Source of the DNA: CBDULQ01 sp965368115
GTDB lineage: Bacteria; Pseudomonadota; Gammaproteobacteria; SZUA-229
Direction: 5' to 3'
DNA length: 7,532 nt
NCBI GenBank assembly: GCA_965368115.1
Contig: CBDULQ010000182.1
Location: forward strand, 1-7,532
How positions within the stretch are numbered: the first letter of the stretch is position 1; each line of letters opens with the position of its first letter. The notes beneath the pieces were generated by a model, which made no database searches, was not told where the DNA came from, and saw only the letters and a list, made by a program, of their open reading frames with translations. Of the stretch, positions 6,549-7,532 are shown piece after piece. Both the position numbers and the translations under genes were made by a program.

Positions 6549-6582
6549 CTTATAATAGTTCATTTTTCTCGTGTTAAATCAA
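6549..6582 (-). promoter_or_regulatory. Possible promoter of the hydrolase gene
   Basis: The AT-rich gap between the regulator and hydrolase genes contains minus-strand -10-like hexamers TATAAG (6549-6554) and TATTAT (6552-6557). TTTAAC (6573-6578) lies 18 bases upstream of the first, and TTGATT (6577-6582) 19 bases upstream of the second. A start near 6540 would give a leader of about 50 bases. The rest of the gap (6491-6669) contains no gene I can support. Confidence 0.35.
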
Positions 6583-6624
6583 GTGAAGTTTGGGCCTCAT
6601 AGAATGATTTGATGATATTAGAGA

Positions 6625-6640
6625 AAAGCCGGGCGCCCGA
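6625..6640 (-). terminator. Weak terminator candidate after the CysB-like gene
   Basis: A perfect ten-base palindrome CGGGCGCCCG (6630-6639) is followed on the minus strand by GCTTTTC. With a minimum loop only about four base pairs can form (one of them G-T), so termination here would be weak. It lies 30 bases past the regulator stop codon, a sensible position. Confidence 0.3.
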
Positions 6641-6669
6641 TAATGAAGGTTTATATGGTATCAACCGGT

Positions 6670-7532
6670 TCAACAGGCCGAACGCATATTCTCTGCACCA
6701 TGTCGAGACAGTAAATCCACAATATCCTGTATGTATGCGCGGATGTGTTTCTGTTTCAGGTAAGCGATGCGCGTAGTGGAGGGTTTGAAAAATTCGCCCA
6801 GCGGTCGCAGCACCAGATCCTTGTCCGTGTGATTGTCATAGGCCATCTGCGCAATGATACCGGCGCCGAAGCCGAGTCGCACATAACTTTTGATGACATC
6901 GGTATCGGTGGCGGAAAACGTCACGTTCATCTCCAGACCCTGCATCTTGAATGCCTGATGAATTTTCGAACGGCCGCTAAAGCCGAACACATAAGTCAGT
7001 ATGCCGTGTTCGGCGATGCGTTGCAGGCTGAGTTCACCGTCCGCCAAAGGATGGTCGGGGCGCACGATGAGGGCATGATTCCAGTCGTAACATTTGTGCG
7101 TGATCAGTGCGGCGTCTTCGTCCAGGTCTTCCGTACAGATGGCTATGTCTGCCTGGCGATCGTGCAGCATTTCCACCAGCTGATGCGGATTACCCTGCAC
7201 GAAGTGCACGGCGACATGCGGGTAGAGGCGGGTGAATTCGCTCATCACCGCAGGCAGAAAATATTTGGCCTGGGTGTGGGTGGTGGCGATGCGTAATTCG
7301 CCCCGACGCCCGTCCAGGCTTTCCTCCGCCATGTCGCGAATATTCTGTAACGACAGTTCGATGTCGTCCACTTCTGCGGCAATATCCCGGCACAGTTCAG
7401 TGGCTCCGGTGAGTCGCTTGCCTTTGCGCTCGAACAGCTGAACACCCAGTTCATCCTCCAGCATGCTGATCTGCCGGCTCACGGCCGAGGGCACCACGAA
7501 GTGCTGATCAGCCGCTTTGGACACGCTAAAAC
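6670..7532 (-). CDS. CysB-type LysR-family transcriptional regulator, 5' end missing
   Basis: This is a DNA-binding regulator of the CysB/Cbl branch of the LysR family, which in enterobacteria controls sulfate assimilation and cysteine or sulfonate genes. The visible 286 residues begin inside the winged helix-turn-helix (SKAADQHF, then AVSRQISMLEDELG). A GTG at 7522-7524 is not the start, because alignment by eye to E. coli CysB (324 residues) places about 17 residues beyond the window edge. Effector-domain residues known to bind the ligand in CysB are conserved: the T-H-T-Q stretch (7270-7281), the C-T-E-D step, and SATDTDVIKSYVRLG. WNHALIVRPDHPL and FGFSGRS also match. The C-terminus is shorter than in CysB. 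The targets are not shown here. The nearest candidate is the hydrolase downstream. Confidence 0.9.
   Translation of the reverse strand, partial: FSVSKAADQHFVVPSAVSRQISMLEDELGVQLFERKGKRLTGATELCRDIAAEVDDIELSLQNIRDMAEESLDGRRGELRIATTHTQAKYFLPAVMSEFTRLYPHVAVHFVQGNPHQLVEMLHDRQADIAICTEDLDEDAALITHKCYDWNHALIVRPDHPLADGELSLQRIAEHGILTYVFGFSGRSKIHQAFKMQGLEMNVTFSATDTDVIKSYVRLGFGAGIIAQMAYDNHTDKDLVLRPLGEFFKPSTTRIAYLKQKHIRAYIQDIVDLLSRHGAENMRSAC

Noticed and set aside
6551..6556. Perfect TATAAT on the plus strand
   Set aside because: No plus-strand gene follows it and its -35 region is poor. It lies in an AT-rich gap and overlaps more sensible minus-strand promoter elements.
6663..6670. Palindrome AACCGGTT at the end of the CysB-like gene
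   Set aside because: It is short, touches the stop codon, and has no T-run or repeated partner in the window.
7522..7524. GTG as the start codon of the CysB-like gene
   Set aside because: Starting here would remove the first helix of the DNA-binding domain, and the frame continues in CysB-like sequence to the window edge. The gene is cut by the window.

Overview
The window looks like chromosomal DNA of a gammaproteobacterium, at a guess a sulfur-oxidising or denitrifying one. That guess rests on an Rnf/Rsx operon close in sequence to the Escherichia coli type, a CysB-type regulator, and an NnrU-family membrane protein. The species cannot be named from sequence alone. There are no tRNA or rRNA genes, insertion sequences, CRISPR arrays or attachment sites, and no gene-free stretch exceeds about 180 bases.

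Region 1 (1-4047, + strand) is the downstream part of an Rnf/Rsx electron-transport operon: the end of rsxB, then complete rsxC, rsxD, rsxG and rsxE. Three of the four junctions are ATGA stop/start overlaps and the fourth (rsxD/rsxG) is a 14-base overlap, so the operon is tightly packed and probably translationally coupled. The complex is an inner-membrane, ion-coupled oxidoreductase between NAD(H) and ferredoxin-type carriers. In E. coli its Rsx form reduces the [2Fe-2S] cluster of SoxR. All major cofactor sites in the complete subunits are intact: two [4Fe-4S] motifs in RsxC, covalent-FMN threonines in RsxD and RsxG, and membrane cysteines in RsxE. The visible end of RsxB has an unusual cysteine spacing.

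Region 2 (4052-5225, - strand) converges on rsxE with only four bases between stop codons. It holds three small genes, read right to left: a protein with two DUF1540-type Cys repeats, a 59-residue DUF3330-like Cys protein, and an NnrU-family integral membrane protein. The last two look like one transcription unit. Inverted repeats sit in the leader of the first gene and in the gap between the first and second.

Region 3 (5387-7532, - strand) holds a CysB-type LysR regulator, cut by the right edge of the window. It is followed after 179 bases by a probably exported metallo-beta-lactamase-fold hydrolase of the SoxH / quinoprotein-relay type with a complete set of zinc ligands. The pairing suggests a sulfur- or redox-linked exported hydrolase, but that link is inferred.

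I see no clearly new multi-gene system. The items most worth a second look are the RsxB cysteine spacing, the two small Cys-rich proteins with their inverted repeats beside NnrU, and the CysB-like/hydrolase pair.
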